Of a stretch of 64,000 nt of DNA, positions 9,184-18,727 are shown in pieces. Under the pieces are notes generated by a model. The model ran no database searches. It was not told where the DNA came from and was given only the letters and a program-made list of their open reading frames with translations. This DNA is from Staphylococcus gallinarum (lineage in GTDB: Bacteria > Bacillota > Bacilli > Staphylococcales > Staphylococcaceae), in the NCBI RefSeq assembly GCF_000875895.1, contig NZ_JXCF01000001.1:1-64000 (forward strand). The letters are read 5' to 3'. Within the stretch, counting starts at the first letter, position 1; the number at the start of each line of letters is the position of its first letter. Made by a program: the position numbers and the translations under genes.

Positions 9184-9227
9184 AAGCCACCCACTTCCAA
9201 ATATCCTTAGAAAGTGGGTGGCTTAAT
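9184..9227 (-). terminator. Hairpin between pucG and the MFS gene
   Basis: AAGCCACCCACTT pairs with AAGTGGGTGGCTT. Only short interrupted T tracts follow on either strand, so it may end the minus-strand all operon or simply insulate the convergent units. The 9013-9183 stretch shows no gene. Confidence 0.55.
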
Positions 9228-9325
9228 AAGTTGTACAGTAACTCTATCGAATCACAACAACCTTACTTCGACGTAATATCGCTATTACATTACAAACTAA
9301 TTAATTTTTCAACTTGACTCTTTTG

Positions 9326-10543
9326 TTATAATGATTCATCTTCTATGACACGTCTCTTAGAAGCAGGATAACCAAATGCAAAGAATAGCACTGACATTAC
9401 AAGCAAGGCAATGATTCCAGAAATCCAACTACCTGTTGCATCATGAAGATAGCCGATTAAAAATGGACCTACGGCAGCTATCAAGTAACCTACTGATTGA
9501 CCAAAACCAGATAAAGAGATGCTGCCCTCACTTGTTTTCGCTCTAATTGAAAAGAATGTCATACATAAACTGAAACAAGCGCCCATCGCAAGACCAGCAA
9601 TAACAATCCCTATAATAAGTAGTACTAAAGATTGTGTGAAGAATAAGCTAAATCCTACTATGAATAGTAACGTAATAATAATTACTAATATGCGTTGATC
9701 CTTTAACTTAGAAGCAATAATCGGAAAAGTAAAGGTCATTGGTACTTGTGCGAACTGATTTAACATGAGTAAATAACCCGCAGTTGATGGATCTAAACCT
9801 CTATCTACTAAAATTGATGGTACCCATGCAACAACGGTATAAAACACCATTGATTGGAAGCCCATAGTTAATGCCACCATCCACGCTAATTTAGAGCGAG
9901 TGATTTTAACTTTTTTTGGTTTAACCGTCTCATTAGAATCCATAGCTGCACGTTCTAATGTTGCCCCTTTTCGAGCTTTTGGCAACCATAATATAATGGC
10001 CATAATTGCCAAAACAATCCAAAATGCTAAAGACAATCTAAATCCTAAAGGTGATATTTGTGATAATGGAAAGCTCAATCCTCCGCCTAAACCTGCAGTA
10101 AAATTCATCGTCCCACTATAAATTCCCGTCGCCACACCAATTTGCAATGGAAAATACCATTTTACATAACTAGGCAACATCACATTCCCAAATGCTATGG
10201 CAATACCCAATACAACTGTACCAATAATAAACAGTGTAAAATCACCTGCAACACGAAGATAAAGGGCAAATATGAGTAAAATTGTTGAGTACAATATCGT
10301 TCTCGACATCGTCAGACGTGCTGTTACTTTAGAGACAACCGGTGATACAATAGCAAAAATAACAAGCGGTATCGTTGTGAGTATACCTGCAACACTATTA
10401 TTTATCTCCATCACATGTTTTATCTCATCTACTACTGGACCTACGGAAGTAAGTGGTGCACGAAGCGTCGAAGCGATAAATACTATCGCTATAATCACGC
10501 CCCAATTCTTATTTATCTTATTCACATGAGAAGGATCAGTCAT
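9326..10543 (-). CDS. MFS transporter, CynX/NimT family
   Basis: This 405-residue protein has about twelve hydrophobic segments and the CynX/NimT-like features STLRAPLTSVGPVVDEI in helix 1 and a central charged loop with KARKGATLERAAMD. ATG 10543 follows AAAGGTGATATAAA. It is the last gene of the minus-strand all operon, about 100 bases after the carbamate kinase. The family includes the cyanate-linked carrier CynX. Here an end product or intermediate of allantoin breakdown such as oxamate or ureidoglycolate is a plausible cargo, but that is inferred only from position. Confidence 0.75.
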   Translation of the reverse strand: MTDPSHVNKINKNWGVIIAIVFIASTLRAPLTSVGPVVDEIKHVMEINNSVAGILTTIPLVIFAIVSPVVSKVTARLTMSRTILYSTILLIFALYLRVAGDFTLFIIGTVVLGIAIAFGNVMLPSYVKWYFPLQIGVATGIYSGTMNFTAGLGGGLSFPLSQISPLGFRLSLAFWIVLAIMAIILWLPKARKGATLERAAMDSNETVKPKKVKITRSKLAWMVALTMGFQSMVFYTVVAWVPSILVDRGLDPSTAGYLLMLNQFAQVPMTFTFPIIASKLKDQRILVIIITLLFIVGFSLFFTQSLVLLIIGIVIAGLAMGACFSLCMTFFSIRAKTSEGSISLSGFGQSVGYLIAAVGPFLIGYLHDATGSWISGIIALLVMSVLFFAFGYPASKRRVIEDESL

Positions 10544-10585
10544 TTTATATCACCTTTCTTTGTAATCTTGTCATATAATAAGTTA

Positions 10586-10622
10586 ACGAATCGACCAAAT
10601 ACATAAGCTTTGACCGATTCGT
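10586..10622 (-). terminator. Intergenic hairpin after the carbamate kinase gene
   Basis: ACGAATCG pairs with CGATTCGT and the pairing is extended imperfectly inwards. The T tract is poor. It may attenuate transcription into the transporter gene or mark a processing site. Confidence 0.35.
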
Positions 10623-10645
10623 ATCCAAATTAACTTTACTTAAGT

Positions 10646-11605
10646 TTAATTTACAACTTCAGTACTCGCTTCTAGCACGATGCGTGTACCTGCTTTTCCT
10701 TCTAATGCTTCAATTGCATCATCTAATGAACAAATGATGGCCTCTTTACCCATTTCTGCAAATTGAATCGCTGCTTCAACTTTAGGTAACATACTACCTG
10801 CTGGGAATTGCCCCTCACTTACATATTGTTTAGCCTGTTCTACTGAAATTGTCTCTAGCTTTTCTTCATTCGGTTTACCGTAATTCACATAGACGTTAGA
10901 TACATCAGTCAGCATTACAAAGGTATCAGCATCAACTTGTTGTGCTAACTTTAAACCAGAGCGATCTTTATCAATGACAGCTTCGACACCATGTATCTTA
11001 CCTTGGATATCACGATACACAGGTATACCTCCACCACCAGATGAAATAACAATCGCTTGATCAATAAGCGCCTTGATTTGATTCACACCATGAATCACTA
11101 GTGGCTCTGGTGATGGAACAACACGGCGATATCCTCTTCCTGCATCTTCTGCCATAACAAAGCCGTGCTTTTCTTCTAAACGTTTCGCTTCGGCCTCATC
11201 AAAGAATACTCCAATTGGTTTTGTTGGATTTTTAAATGCTGGATCATCTTTGTCAACTTCTACCATTGTCAATAACGTTACTACATTATTTTCTATATTT
11301 AAAGTCTCAAGATGATTCTTTAACGCTTCTTCCATCATATATCCAATAAACCCTTGTGATTCTGCGTTACAAGCATTGATCGGTAAAGGTTCTACAATAT
11401 CTTTAGCCGCTTCATTTTGAGCGATGATATTACCTACTTGCGGTCCATTACCGTGAGTAACGACTACATTATGTCCTTGTTGCTTTAATTCTGCCATCTT
11501 TTTAGTAGCAGCACTGATATTATTATATTGATTTTCGTATGTCGCTTCTTGCTTTGGTTGTAAGATTGCATTTCCACCTAAAGCAAGTACTACTCGCTTA
11601 CCCAT
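10646..11605 (-). CDS. allK: Carbamate kinase of the allantoin pathway
   Basis: This 319-residue protein has the carbamate kinase landmarks ALGGNAILQP (residues 7-16), THGNGPQVGN, VISSGGGGIPV and DKDRSGLKLAQQ. It converts carbamoyl phosphate plus ADP to ATP, CO2 and ammonia. GTG 11614 is in frame, but ATG 11605 sits 8 bases after AAGGAG and is preferred. The start overlaps the allH stop by 8 bases, so translation is coupled. In E. coli the matching gene (ybcF, allK) consumes carbamoyl phosphate released from oxalurate. There is no arginine deiminase gene nearby, which argues against the ArcC role. Confidence 0.85.
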   Translation of the reverse strand: MGKRVVLALGGNAILQPKQEATYENQYNNISAATKKMAELKQQGHNVVVTHGNGPQVGNIIAQNEAAKDIVEPLPINACNAESQGFIGYMMEEALKNHLETLNIENNVVTLLTMVEVDKDDPAFKNPTKPIGVFFDEAEAKRLEEKHGFVMAEDAGRGYRRVVPSPEPLVIHGVNQIKALIDQAIVISSGGGGIPVYRDIQGKIHGVEAVIDKDRSGLKLAQQVDADTFVMLTDVSNVYVNYGKPNEEKLETISVEQAKQYVSEGQFPAGSMLPKVEAAIQFAEMGKEAIICSLDDAIEALEGKAGTRIVLEASTEVVN

Positions 11606-12389
11606 ACGTTCCACTCCTTAACGTTAATGCTACAAACACACCATACAATGTATCTTTCCCTGATGATGACCCTACTTGTATTAAGCGATCAATATTGTCT
11701 GGTGTTGGTTCTGTTTGTAACACTGATATTTTCGAACTAAATAGACCTTTTTGTGCACATTTTAAGAAAGTTTCACTGACAAGTGTCGTTAATGTTTCTC
11801 TCAGTAGTTGCTTTAAAATAATTAAATTATGATTTCTAATATACGGATTGATAAAATGAATGAACAACATACCTGTTAAAATATCGTCACCTGTTGGTGT
11901 TAACCCTTGTCCTCTACCGATAATAAAGCGATAGTAACGTTCCACTTCTTCAGAACTACCATGTGCTAAAGCGTAAATAAAGCGTCTTAAATATGAACTA
12001 TTAAAATCACCTTGCTCATATTCAGAGAAATCATATTTAGCAACACATGAGCGTAGTTGTGTCACCTGATCGCTCATATGTGCTTCAAATGAAGCGAGTT
12101 GCTTCACTTTCCAAACAAGTTGACATTCAGCATCGATATAAATCGTATTCGCACTCACTTTAATCGTTTGCTGTTGATGTACTTTACCTAGTAATTGATC
12201 ACGTGTTTGCGCGTCAATTTGAATACCAAATGGGAATGTGCCATTGTCATCTGTTCCAATAAATATAAGTTCCTGTCTATGATTAACGATATTAAATCCT
12301 TTTTTAAAAATACTATGCACATAAAATGTCTCACGTTCTTCTAGTATTTCCTGGGCAATACCCCCAATTGCAAGCGCTCTATAAATCAC
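11598..12389 (-). CDS. allH: Oxamate carbamoyltransferase subunit AllH (DUF2877, former YlbF)
   Basis: This 263-residue protein has the DUF2877 core GRGQGLTPTGDDILTGMLF (about residues 161-179), a hallmark of the family. E. coli AllF, AllG and AllH (FdrA, YlbE, YlbF) together form the oxamate carbamoyltransferase that splits oxalurate with phosphate to oxamate and carbamoyl phosphate. Here the same three genes are adjacent and in the same order. The start is GTG 12389, overlapping the allG stop by four bases (GTGA). Membership is by motif and context; which subunit carries the active site is not visible. Confidence 0.8.
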   Translation of the reverse strand: MIYRALAIGGIAQEILEERETFYVHSIFKKGFNIVNHRQELIFIGTDDNGTFPFGIQIDAQTRDQLLGKVHQQQTIKVSANTIYIDAECQLVWKVKQLASFEAHMSDQVTQLRSCVAKYDFSEYEQGDFNSSYLRRFIYALAHGSSEEVERYYRFIIGRGQGLTPTGDDILTGMLFIHFINPYIRNHNLIILKQLLRETLTTLVSETFLKCAQKGLFSSKISVLQTEPTPDNIDRLIQVGSSSGKDTLYGVFVALTLRSGTYG

Positions 12390-13651
12390 GCCTTAAAGCC
12401 TAATTTTTCTGCATAAGCAGTGATTGCTTTTTCAAAACATTCAATTGGTGGGTGTACTGTACCTGCTCCAATTTGACCGTATCCAGCAATTTTATGTGCG
12501 ATACCTGTGTTGATAACAGGTGTGATGCCTGTTTCAACAACTTTACGAGCATCAATTCCAAGACAAGCGCCTTTAAAGTTCCATGTTGGAATAACGAAAT
12601 TCGGATTTTCACCAATACAAATTTCAGTCATATCATTACTGATTTCTAAAGCATCTTCAAATCCACCAGTACCAACAAATCTTGTTACAGCAGGAGCTGC
12701 AATCATTGCCATACCACCTACACCAATAGTTTCAGTGATAGCTGAATCACCAATATCTGTATTAGCATCATCTGCAGAATAACCTGTAAAGTATAATCCT
12801 TGTGGTGTATTAACAGGTGCTGTAAACCATTCATCGCCCATTCCAGCAATACGAACACCAAAGTTTTCACCATTACGACACATTGCCGTAACAACCGTAC
12901 CATGTTCAATTTGACGTGCTGCGTCCATCATAGCTTTACCTGTTGCCATTGCAATATTTAGGAAGAACTGATCCGTATCTGCTAAAAATTGCAGCACTTC
13001 AGTACGTTGTGCTGGCTCTACATCTTCCAACGAACTGATGATTGGTGTAACTTCCTTCAAGAATGCTAAAGAGGCAGCAATGTTTCGTTGATGGAATTCA
13101 TCTCCCATTGCAATTGCTTTGGCAATTAACACATTTACGTTTAAACCTTCATCCATTTGTCTTAAAGCTTTACTCAATACTGGACCTAATACATCTTTCA
13201 TCCAGTGCAAACGATTCACGACTGTTTCGTTATAAGCACCAAAACGTAAAACCGCACCAATACCTTCATTCATTTGGCAATGTGCTTCATTTCCACTTTC
13301 TCTATTCTCAACGACTAGAACTGGCATATTCGCAGAAGTGATACCACCCATAGGCCCAACGGCATTTACATGGTGACATGGAATTAATGTAATCTTTCCA
13401 CCTTCTAATAATTGTCTCGCTTCTTGCTCATTGTTAGCCCAACCTTCGAACAAAATAGCGCCTACACACGAACCTTGCATTGGATCCGTCATGTTTTCAT
13501 ATTTGATTGGCGGTCCAGCATGTAATAATACGTGATCAGTCAATTCTGGAATTTTTGATTTTGCAGGCACAACATCCACTAAGAAAGGTGCTGCTGAAAT
13601 CATTTTATCTATTACAGCTTGGTTTGCTTCATCTATTGTTTTGTAACCCAT
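12386..13651 (-). CDS. allG: Oxamate carbamoyltransferase subunit AllG (DUF1116, YlbE-like)
   Basis: This 421-residue cytoplasmic protein belongs to the DUF1116 family. Recognisable blocks are LHAGPPI and QGSCVGAILFEGWA near residues 45-72, CHHVNAVGPMGGITSANMPV near 95-115, VTAMCRNGENFGVRI, and TGIAHKIAGYGQIGAGTVHPP at the C-terminus. It is one of the three gene products needed for oxamate transcarbamylase activity in E. coli. ATG 13651 is one base after the allF stop, and the GGAGAG within the allF tail serves as ribosome binding site. The tight packing suggests stoichiometric synthesis with AllF and AllH. Confidence 0.8.
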   Translation of the reverse strand: MGYKTIDEANQAVIDKMISAAPFLVDVVPAKSKIPELTDHVLLHAGPPIKYENMTDPMQGSCVGAILFEGWANNEQEARQLLEGGKITLIPCHHVNAVGPMGGITSANMPVLVVENRESGNEAHCQMNEGIGAVLRFGAYNETVVNRLHWMKDVLGPVLSKALRQMDEGLNVNVLIAKAIAMGDEFHQRNIAASLAFLKEVTPIISSLEDVEPAQRTEVLQFLADTDQFFLNIAMATGKAMMDAARQIEHGTVVTAMCRNGENFGVRIAGMGDEWFTAPVNTPQGLYFTGYSADDANTDIGDSAITETIGVGGMAMIAAPAVTRFVGTGGFEDALEISNDMTEICIGENPNFVIPTWNFKGACLGIDARKVVETGITPVINTGIAHKIAGYGQIGAGTVHPPIECFEKAITAYAEKLGFKA

Positions 13652-13652
13652 C

Positions 13653-15413
13653 TTATACCGTCTCTCCTTCGAAGTTATTTAAGTATTGGAGTACTTTCAT
13701 TAATTTTTCATTTCCACCAGCAATAGGTCTCCAATTAAATTGGACAACTTGTGCATCGCTTGATTGAATTGCTTCAGTAAAACTCTTCAATCCAATGTTA
13801 ATCACACTAGGTTTAACATTGATTAAATTCATAATTTTATCGTCTACAGATAAATCAACTGGATCTGCATCAATTTGTTTCACTTCTAATTGTGGTTGCT
13901 CAACTGTACTACCAATTAAATTTAATGCTGTACGTACCATTTGATCATTTGTATCACAAACGATAGCGCCTGCAGCTTTTAATGTTTCAATTTGAGCTTG
14001 ATATCCTTGATAATCATGTTCTGTACCCACTACAGTCGCTAATACTACAAGAGAACGACCGTCTGCTTTAACTTTGTTTAAGATCTTTTGAATTGTAGGT
14101 GCAAGTTCACTCGCCATATCATCATGACTACCATAACCAATCACGTTGTCTAACATAATAACTGCAGTAGCAGGATCATCTGAAGATGTTTCCAACATTT
14201 CAATACGTTTTGAAGGATCAATCATTGGATGTGGTTTGCCTTGAGTGTAGATGTCATCACCCAAGTCAATAATCTCGTGGTTACCGCCTTTATATGCGAA
14301 TCCTTCCGGTGTTTCGCCACTAGACAAATCACCTAATGTATCTTTAACGAGCATTGCAGCTTCAGATGCTAATGTTCCACCAGAATAGAAACCTTTGATA
14401 CCATCTTGCTTGGCTGTTAGATTAGCTGATATATTTTCAAATAATCTTGGTTTAAAGTTTGGTGTCTCTCCATTTGAAAGTTGCACTGATACACGTGCTG
14501 CTTCTTCTAATGTATAAGCATGGTAAATATTTGTTTCCGTATAAGTTGGTTTTGCTCCAAGGAATAAAGTAACTACTGGTTTTTCTATATTTCGTAACAC
14601 ACTAAGTACTTGTTCCTCTACTTCTTTAGCTGGTGGTTTAGAAATTACTGTTATAACCTTTACAGTAGGATCTTGATTCAATGCTTTTATACTGTCTAAC
14701 ATAGTAATTGCCCCGACTTCAGATGATAAATCTCTTCCACCTGTACCGATAGCATTTGTAACACCTTTACCTTCGCGGTCAATGATTGTTGTCACTTCTT
14801 GAATACCAGTTCCAGAAGCACCGACAATACCAATATCACCTTCGTTAACAATATTCGTAAATGCGAGTGGTAAGCCATGGATAATACCTGTACCACAATC
14901 AGGACCCATAACGAGTAATCCTTTGTCATGTGCTAAATTTTTTAAACGTGTTTCATCTTCTTTTGCTACATTGTCACTAAACATAAAGACATTTAAATTA
15001 TGATTTAACGCATTTTCAGCTTCCATAGCTGCATATTGACCTGGAATCGAAATCAACGCTAAGTTCGGATTATTAGCTAACTCTAATGCACGAGACCAAT
15101 TCGAAGCTTCATTGTGCTTTTGCTCTTGATCATTACTTTCTGCCTTACCTTTTAGTTCTGCCTCAACTTCTTGATCGACTTCTTCAACTTTTGCAGCATC
15201 TTCAGTGTCAATGACGATTACAATATCGTTCGGCTTAGCATTTTCTAATTCTGCTGTTCCTAGACCTGATGATTTGAAAATATCTTTATTAGCAGGCGTT
15301 CCCATCATTATTGAAACTTTATTTACGCCTTCTATCGCAGATAATTTATTCGATAACAACATAAGCACAATCGAATCTTGGTACGTGTTTTCTTTAATAA
15401 TTGTGTGTAACAT
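13653..15413 (-). CDS. allF: Oxamate carbamoyltransferase subunit AllF (FdrA)
   Basis: This 586-residue protein belongs to the FdrA family, built from modules related to succinyl-CoA synthetase alpha. The N-terminus MLHTIIKENTYQDSIVLM, the block VMGPDCGTGIIHG and the loop GIVGASGTGIQEV (around residue 190-205) are typical. A charged, alanine/glutamine-rich linker with KAESNDQEQKHNE lies near residues 92-105. In E. coli FdrA/AllF acts with AllG and AllH to phosphorolyse oxalurate. ATG 15413 follows GGAGG at 6-base spacing and lies 15 bases after the allD stop. The old link of FdrA to FtsH-dependent processes is not relevant here. Confidence 0.85.
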   Translation of the reverse strand: MLHTIIKENTYQDSIVLMLLSNKLSAIEGVNKVSIMMGTPANKDIFKSSGLGTAELENAKPNDIVIVIDTEDAAKVEEVDQEVEAELKGKAESNDQEQKHNEASNWSRALELANNPNLALISIPGQYAAMEAENALNHNLNVFMFSDNVAKEDETRLKNLAHDKGLLVMGPDCGTGIIHGLPLAFTNIVNEGDIGIVGASGTGIQEVTTIIDREGKGVTNAIGTGGRDLSSEVGAITMLDSIKALNQDPTVKVITVISKPPAKEVEEQVLSVLRNIEKPVVTLFLGAKPTYTETNIYHAYTLEEAARVSVQLSNGETPNFKPRLFENISANLTAKQDGIKGFYSGGTLASEAAMLVKDTLGDLSSGETPEGFAYKGGNHEIIDLGDDIYTQGKPHPMIDPSKRIEMLETSSDDPATAVIMLDNVIGYGSHDDMASELAPTIQKILNKVKADGRSLVVLATVVGTEHDYQGYQAQIETLKAAGAIVCDTNDQMVRTALNLIGSTVEQPQLEVKQIDADPVDLSVDDKIMNLINVKPSVINIGLKSFTEAIQSSDAQVVQFNWRPIAGGNEKLMKVLQYLNNFEGETV

Positions 15414-15428
15414 TTTATTCCTCCATTA

Positions 15429-16478
15429 TTATTCTGCAAATCTATTTTTGCCGTGATATCTATCGTAATGTACATCTTCTGAGACTAAATAATCATAAAT
15501 GTCATCGACAATTTCGATGCCATCCTTATCATACTTGTCACTGCGCAATCTTCCTCTTTCGCCTGGATAGAAAATTTCTCCATATCCTTCAGCTGCAGGT
15601 TGCGCTTTAAGTTCATCTAACATTGTAGATATATTCTTTTTAAATTCATTTAAATCTGTGAAGAATGCTGGATTAATAACGATATGTAATTGCCCTAAGT
15701 CACGCCCTTTAGTCAAGTCCTTATACATGGATGACACGTGGACGCCATGTGGCACACCTAATAAACTACCTGACAAAATATCGACCATCATCATCAATCC
15801 ATAACCCTTTGGTCCTGCTACAGGTAATAACGCGTGAACATCTCTCGAATCAGTAGTTGGTTCACCTTTAGCATTTACAGCCCATGTATCTGGTATAGAT
15901 TGATGTTTCGCTCTCGCATCTAACACTTTGCCCCATGCTTGTACAGTCGTTGCCATATCGAACGTAATGATACGTTCGTCATTTGAAGGTGAACTAAACG
16001 CAATTGGATTCGTACCAAAATATGGCTCTGTTCCACCAAACGGCACTACCATAGGATCTGATTGACACATACTAATACCAACCATATCTTGCTTGGCAGC
16101 CATTTCGACAAAGTAACCTAATGCGCCACTATGAGAAATATGCTTAACACCAACCACCGCAACGCCATTTTCCTTGGCCATCTCAATGGCATGTTCCATC
16201 GCTTGCTTGGCAGCTTGATGTCCCGGACCATTATCGCCTTCAAATACTGCTGATGACGGTCCCGTCTGTTCAAATTGATAGTTTGGATTTGTCGTGATAC
16301 CACCTTTTGCGATACGTTCGGCGTAGTATTCTACTCTGACTGCACCATGCGAATGAATGCCTCGATGATCTGCAAATGTTAGAACATCAGCAACATCACT
16401 AGCTGCATCCTCGTTTAAACCTGCCTTTTGCAATTTTTGTTTCATTAAATCAAATAAAGTTTCTTTAGTTAAACGCAC
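15429..16478 (-). CDS. allD: Ureidoglycolate dehydrogenase, first copy
   Basis: This 349-residue protein belongs to the malate/L-lactate dehydrogenase (Ldh_2) family. HRGIHSHGAVRV carries the catalytic His region near residue 45-50. FDMATTVQAWGKVLDA and PVAGPKGYGLMMMVDILSG are family blocks. AllD oxidises (S)-ureidoglycolate to oxalurate with NAD+. The frame is open from 16511, but GTG 16478 is 7 bases from AGGAGG and gives exactly the length of E. coli AllD. A strong terminator-like hairpin lies upstream, so this copy probably has its own promoter and leads allD-F-G-H-K. Confidence 0.85.
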   Translation of the reverse strand: MRLTKETLFDLMKQKLQKAGLNEDAASDVADVLTFADHRGIHSHGAVRVEYYAERIAKGGITTNPNYQFEQTGPSSAVFEGDNGPGHQAAKQAMEHAIEMAKENGVAVVGVKHISHSGALGYFVEMAAKQDMVGISMCQSDPMVVPFGGTEPYFGTNPIAFSSPSNDERIITFDMATTVQAWGKVLDARAKHQSIPDTWAVNAKGEPTTDSRDVHALLPVAGPKGYGLMMMVDILSGSLLGVPHGVHVSSMYKDLTKGRDLGQLHIVINPAFFTDLNEFKKNISTMLDELKAQPAAEGYGEIFYPGERGRLRSDKYDKDGIEIVDDIYDYLVSEDVHYDRYHGKNRFAE

Positions 16479-16636
16479 ATCTTTACCTCCTTCAATCATT
16501 TGGTTAATCATTAATCGTCATAAATTTCATTTTATGCAATACTAAACAAGTTCAGTTATTGCCACTTAACTTGCAATACTGATCGCTAATCTACATATGC
16601 TATAACGTTAATAGCTATCTCTAACACGCATGCAAT

Positions 16637-16713
16637 AAAAAAGAAGTTACTCAGGATGTTCAATCATTTACTATCAAAAGATAAAATTCATTAAATCATC
16701 CTGGTCACTTCTA
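16637..16713 (-). terminator. Terminator between the two allD copies
   Basis: On the minus strand AGAAGTGACCAGGATG pairs with CATCCTGAGTAACTTCT across a roughly 38-base AT loop and is followed by six T. It should end or attenuate the allE-allD2 transcript before the second block of genes. The long loop could also host an attenuator. Confidence 0.75.
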
Positions 16714-16724
16714 TATGCTTTAAG

Positions 16725-17756
16725 TTAATAAATTTCATCCGAAATCAAGTATTCATAAATACTTCGTGCAATCGGTATGCCACTTTCAGCGTAACGCTGC
16801 TTTACTGTTTCTTGTATTTCACCTGGGTAATATACTTGATCGAACCCTTGCGCCGGATCGATAGCATGTAATTCATTTACCATTTCAGTAATTTGGTTCA
16901 AGAACTGTTGTTCATCACCAAAGAAAGCTGGATTAATCACAATGTGAAATTGTCCTAACCGTCTATATTGACTCAAATCTTCATACATTGAACTGACATG
17001 TTTGCCGAATGGTAAACCTAAGAGACTGCCTGCAAGGATATCAATCATCATCATTAAGCCGTAACCTTTCGGCCCTGCTACTGGCAGTAACGCGGATACT
17101 TTATATGGATCGGTCGTCGGCTGACCTTGCTCATCTACTGCCCATGTCTCAGGTATAGATTTATGTTTAGAACGCGCATCCAATATTTTCCCCCACGCTT
17201 GTACTGTTGTCGCCATATCAAATAGTAATGGTTCACCCGACTGACGTGGTGCCGCAAAGGCAATTGGATTGGTACCGAAGTATGGCTTGGTGCCACCAAA
17301 AGGCACAACCATTGGATCTGATTGACACACAGTCAACGCTACCATTCCCTCGTATGCAGCCTGTTGAGCATAGTAGCCTATTGCGCCACTATGACCAATT
17401 TCTCGAACACCTACGACACCAATACCATTTGATTTCGCAAGTGAAATTGCTTCTTTCATTGCTTCATACGCTACATAATGACCAACTGTATTATCACCGA
17501 AATACGTACCTGTTGAAGGTCCAGTTTGCGTGAATTTGAGCTCAGGTGACAAATTAATTCCTTGCTTCATAATACGCTCAGCATAATATTGCATTCTGAC
17601 AGAGCCGTGAGAATGTATGCCCCGCTCATCTGCAAACAACATTAAATCTGCTGTCTTATTTGCATAAATCGCTGGCAAACCAGCTTTGGTCAATTTCTCT
17701 ATAAATAACTGACGTAATTGCTCACGCTCAACGTATACTAATGACTCTTCATCCAT
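16725..17756 (-). CDS. allD: Ureidoglycolate dehydrogenase paralogue, second copy
   Basis: This 343-residue protein is a close relative of the neighbouring AllD. It shares ERGIHSHGSVRMQYYAERI, DPMVVPFGGTKPYFGTNPIAF, FDMATTVQAWGKILDARSKHKSIPETWAV and LPVAGPKGYGLMMM. It is Ldh_2 family and NAD-dependent. An in-frame TTG at 17765 exists, but ATG 17756 is about 9 bases after GAAAGG. It sits 15 bases behind allE and is cut off from the first copy by a terminator, so the two are likely expressed differently. One copy may act on a related 2-hydroxy acid. Confidence 0.8.
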   Translation of the reverse strand: MDEESLVYVEREQLRQLFIEKLTKAGLPAIYANKTADLMLFADERGIHSHGSVRMQYYAERIMKQGINLSPELKFTQTGPSTGTYFGDNTVGHYVAYEAMKEAISLAKSNGIGVVGVREIGHSGAIGYYAQQAAYEGMVALTVCQSDPMVVPFGGTKPYFGTNPIAFAAPRQSGEPLLFDMATTVQAWGKILDARSKHKSIPETWAVDEQGQPTTDPYKVSALLPVAGPKGYGLMMMIDILAGSLLGLPFGKHVSSMYEDLSQYRRLGQFHIVINPAFFGDEQQFLNQITEMVNELHAIDPAQGFDQVYYPGEIQETVKQRYAESGIPIARSIYEYLISDEIY

Positions 17757-17771
17757 CCTTAACAACCTTTC

Positions 17772-18560
17772 TTAAATTTCTATATCTCTATTAGCATCTT
17801 TTGAATAGATGTAAGCAAAAGGTTCATCTAACCCTACTGCGTATGTTGCTTGTGGTGAATAAGCCCCCATGAAAATATAATCACCTTTATCGACTGGCAT
17901 CCATTCATTATCTAAGTTGTACATGCCACGTCCACTTAAAATATATGCGCCATGCTCTTGAACATGCGTTTCGATATAACCATGAGAAGCACCAGGTTCA
18001 AATGATAAAATATGAATATTCATGTCATAAGCAAGTTCTTTAGGAAGTAAATCTATAACTTTCACTTCAGCCATACCTTCATAAGGTTCTTGTTTCATTT
18101 CATTCACATTACCTGTCACGATTTCAGGCTCGAAACCTGCTAATGGCTGATAACGTTTTTTGTATAAAAATACACGACTATCATTATTTTGATTACTATT
18201 TTCAAATGTCATTACTAAATGTGGTGGAACATATAAATAGCCACCTGCACTTAATTCATACTTTTTATCTCCAGCATATGCTTTGATATTTCCGTATTCA
18301 ACATAGATAAATGTTTGTACGCCATCGCCACCAAAACCTTGTTTATTACCGCCTTGATTTTTAAGTGTGACAATATAATCTACAAAACGCGCACCTAATC
18401 TTGGTGAACCCATAATTGTTACGTCACAATCTTCAAATCCGGGAACGACATTATTTACTAGCCCATCCGGTGTAATTACTGCATAATTATCTTTCTTAAT
18501 TACTGAGCGCGTTTCTAATAAACCTTCTCTATATCCTTGATTATGATTGATATAACCCAT
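17772..18560 (-). CDS. allE: (S)-ureidoglycine aminohydrolase
   Basis: This 262-residue bicupin protein (former YlbA) removes ammonia from (S)-ureidoglycine to give (S)-ureidoglycolate with stereocontrol. The N-terminal part includes [21 protein letters not shown] and [13 protein letters not shown]. The C-terminal cupin has [30 protein letters not shown], where the His and Glu residues around 196-212 are the Mn2+ ligands. The protein has the full family length. ATG 18560 is about 11 bases after AAAGGAG. It is the first gene of allE-allD2. Confidence 0.9.
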   Translation of the reverse strand: MGYINHNQGYREGLLETRSVIKKDNYAVITPDGLVNNVVPGFEDCDVTIMGSPRLGARFVDYIVTLKNQGGNKQGFGGDGVQTFIYVEYGNIKAYAGDKKYELSAGGYLYVPPHLVMTFENSNQNNDSRVFLYKKRYQPLAGFEPEIVTGNVNEMKQEPYEGMAEVKVIDLLPKELAYDMNIHILSFEPGASHGYIETHVQEHGAYILSGRGMYNLDNEWMPVDKGDYIFMGAYSPQATYAVGLDEPFAYIYSKDANRDIEI

Positions 18561-18651
18561 AAATATTCATGCTCCTTTGTCTTTTTGATAAAACCTAGTT
18601 ATTATTGTTGCGTGTTATTTACATTCTATTTCTTATATATCTTTTGAATTT

Positions 18652-18690
18652 CAATATATAAAGCGCTTATAAATTGAACTATAAACGCTT
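18652..18690 (-). terminator. Probable terminator of allC
   Basis: On the minus strand AAGCGTTTATA pairs with TATAAGCGCTT (one G-U pair) and TTTATATATT follows. The arms also resemble cre half sites, so a CcpA role upstream of allE is the alternative reading. Confidence 0.5.
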
Positions 18691-18727
18691 CATATATCGT
18701 TAAAATATTGAAAAGTGTGACTATTAA

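Noticed and set aside
18661-18690. Pair of cre-like sequences upstream of allE
   Set aside because: The two motifs pair with each other and precede a T-rich tail, so a terminator for allC explains them better.
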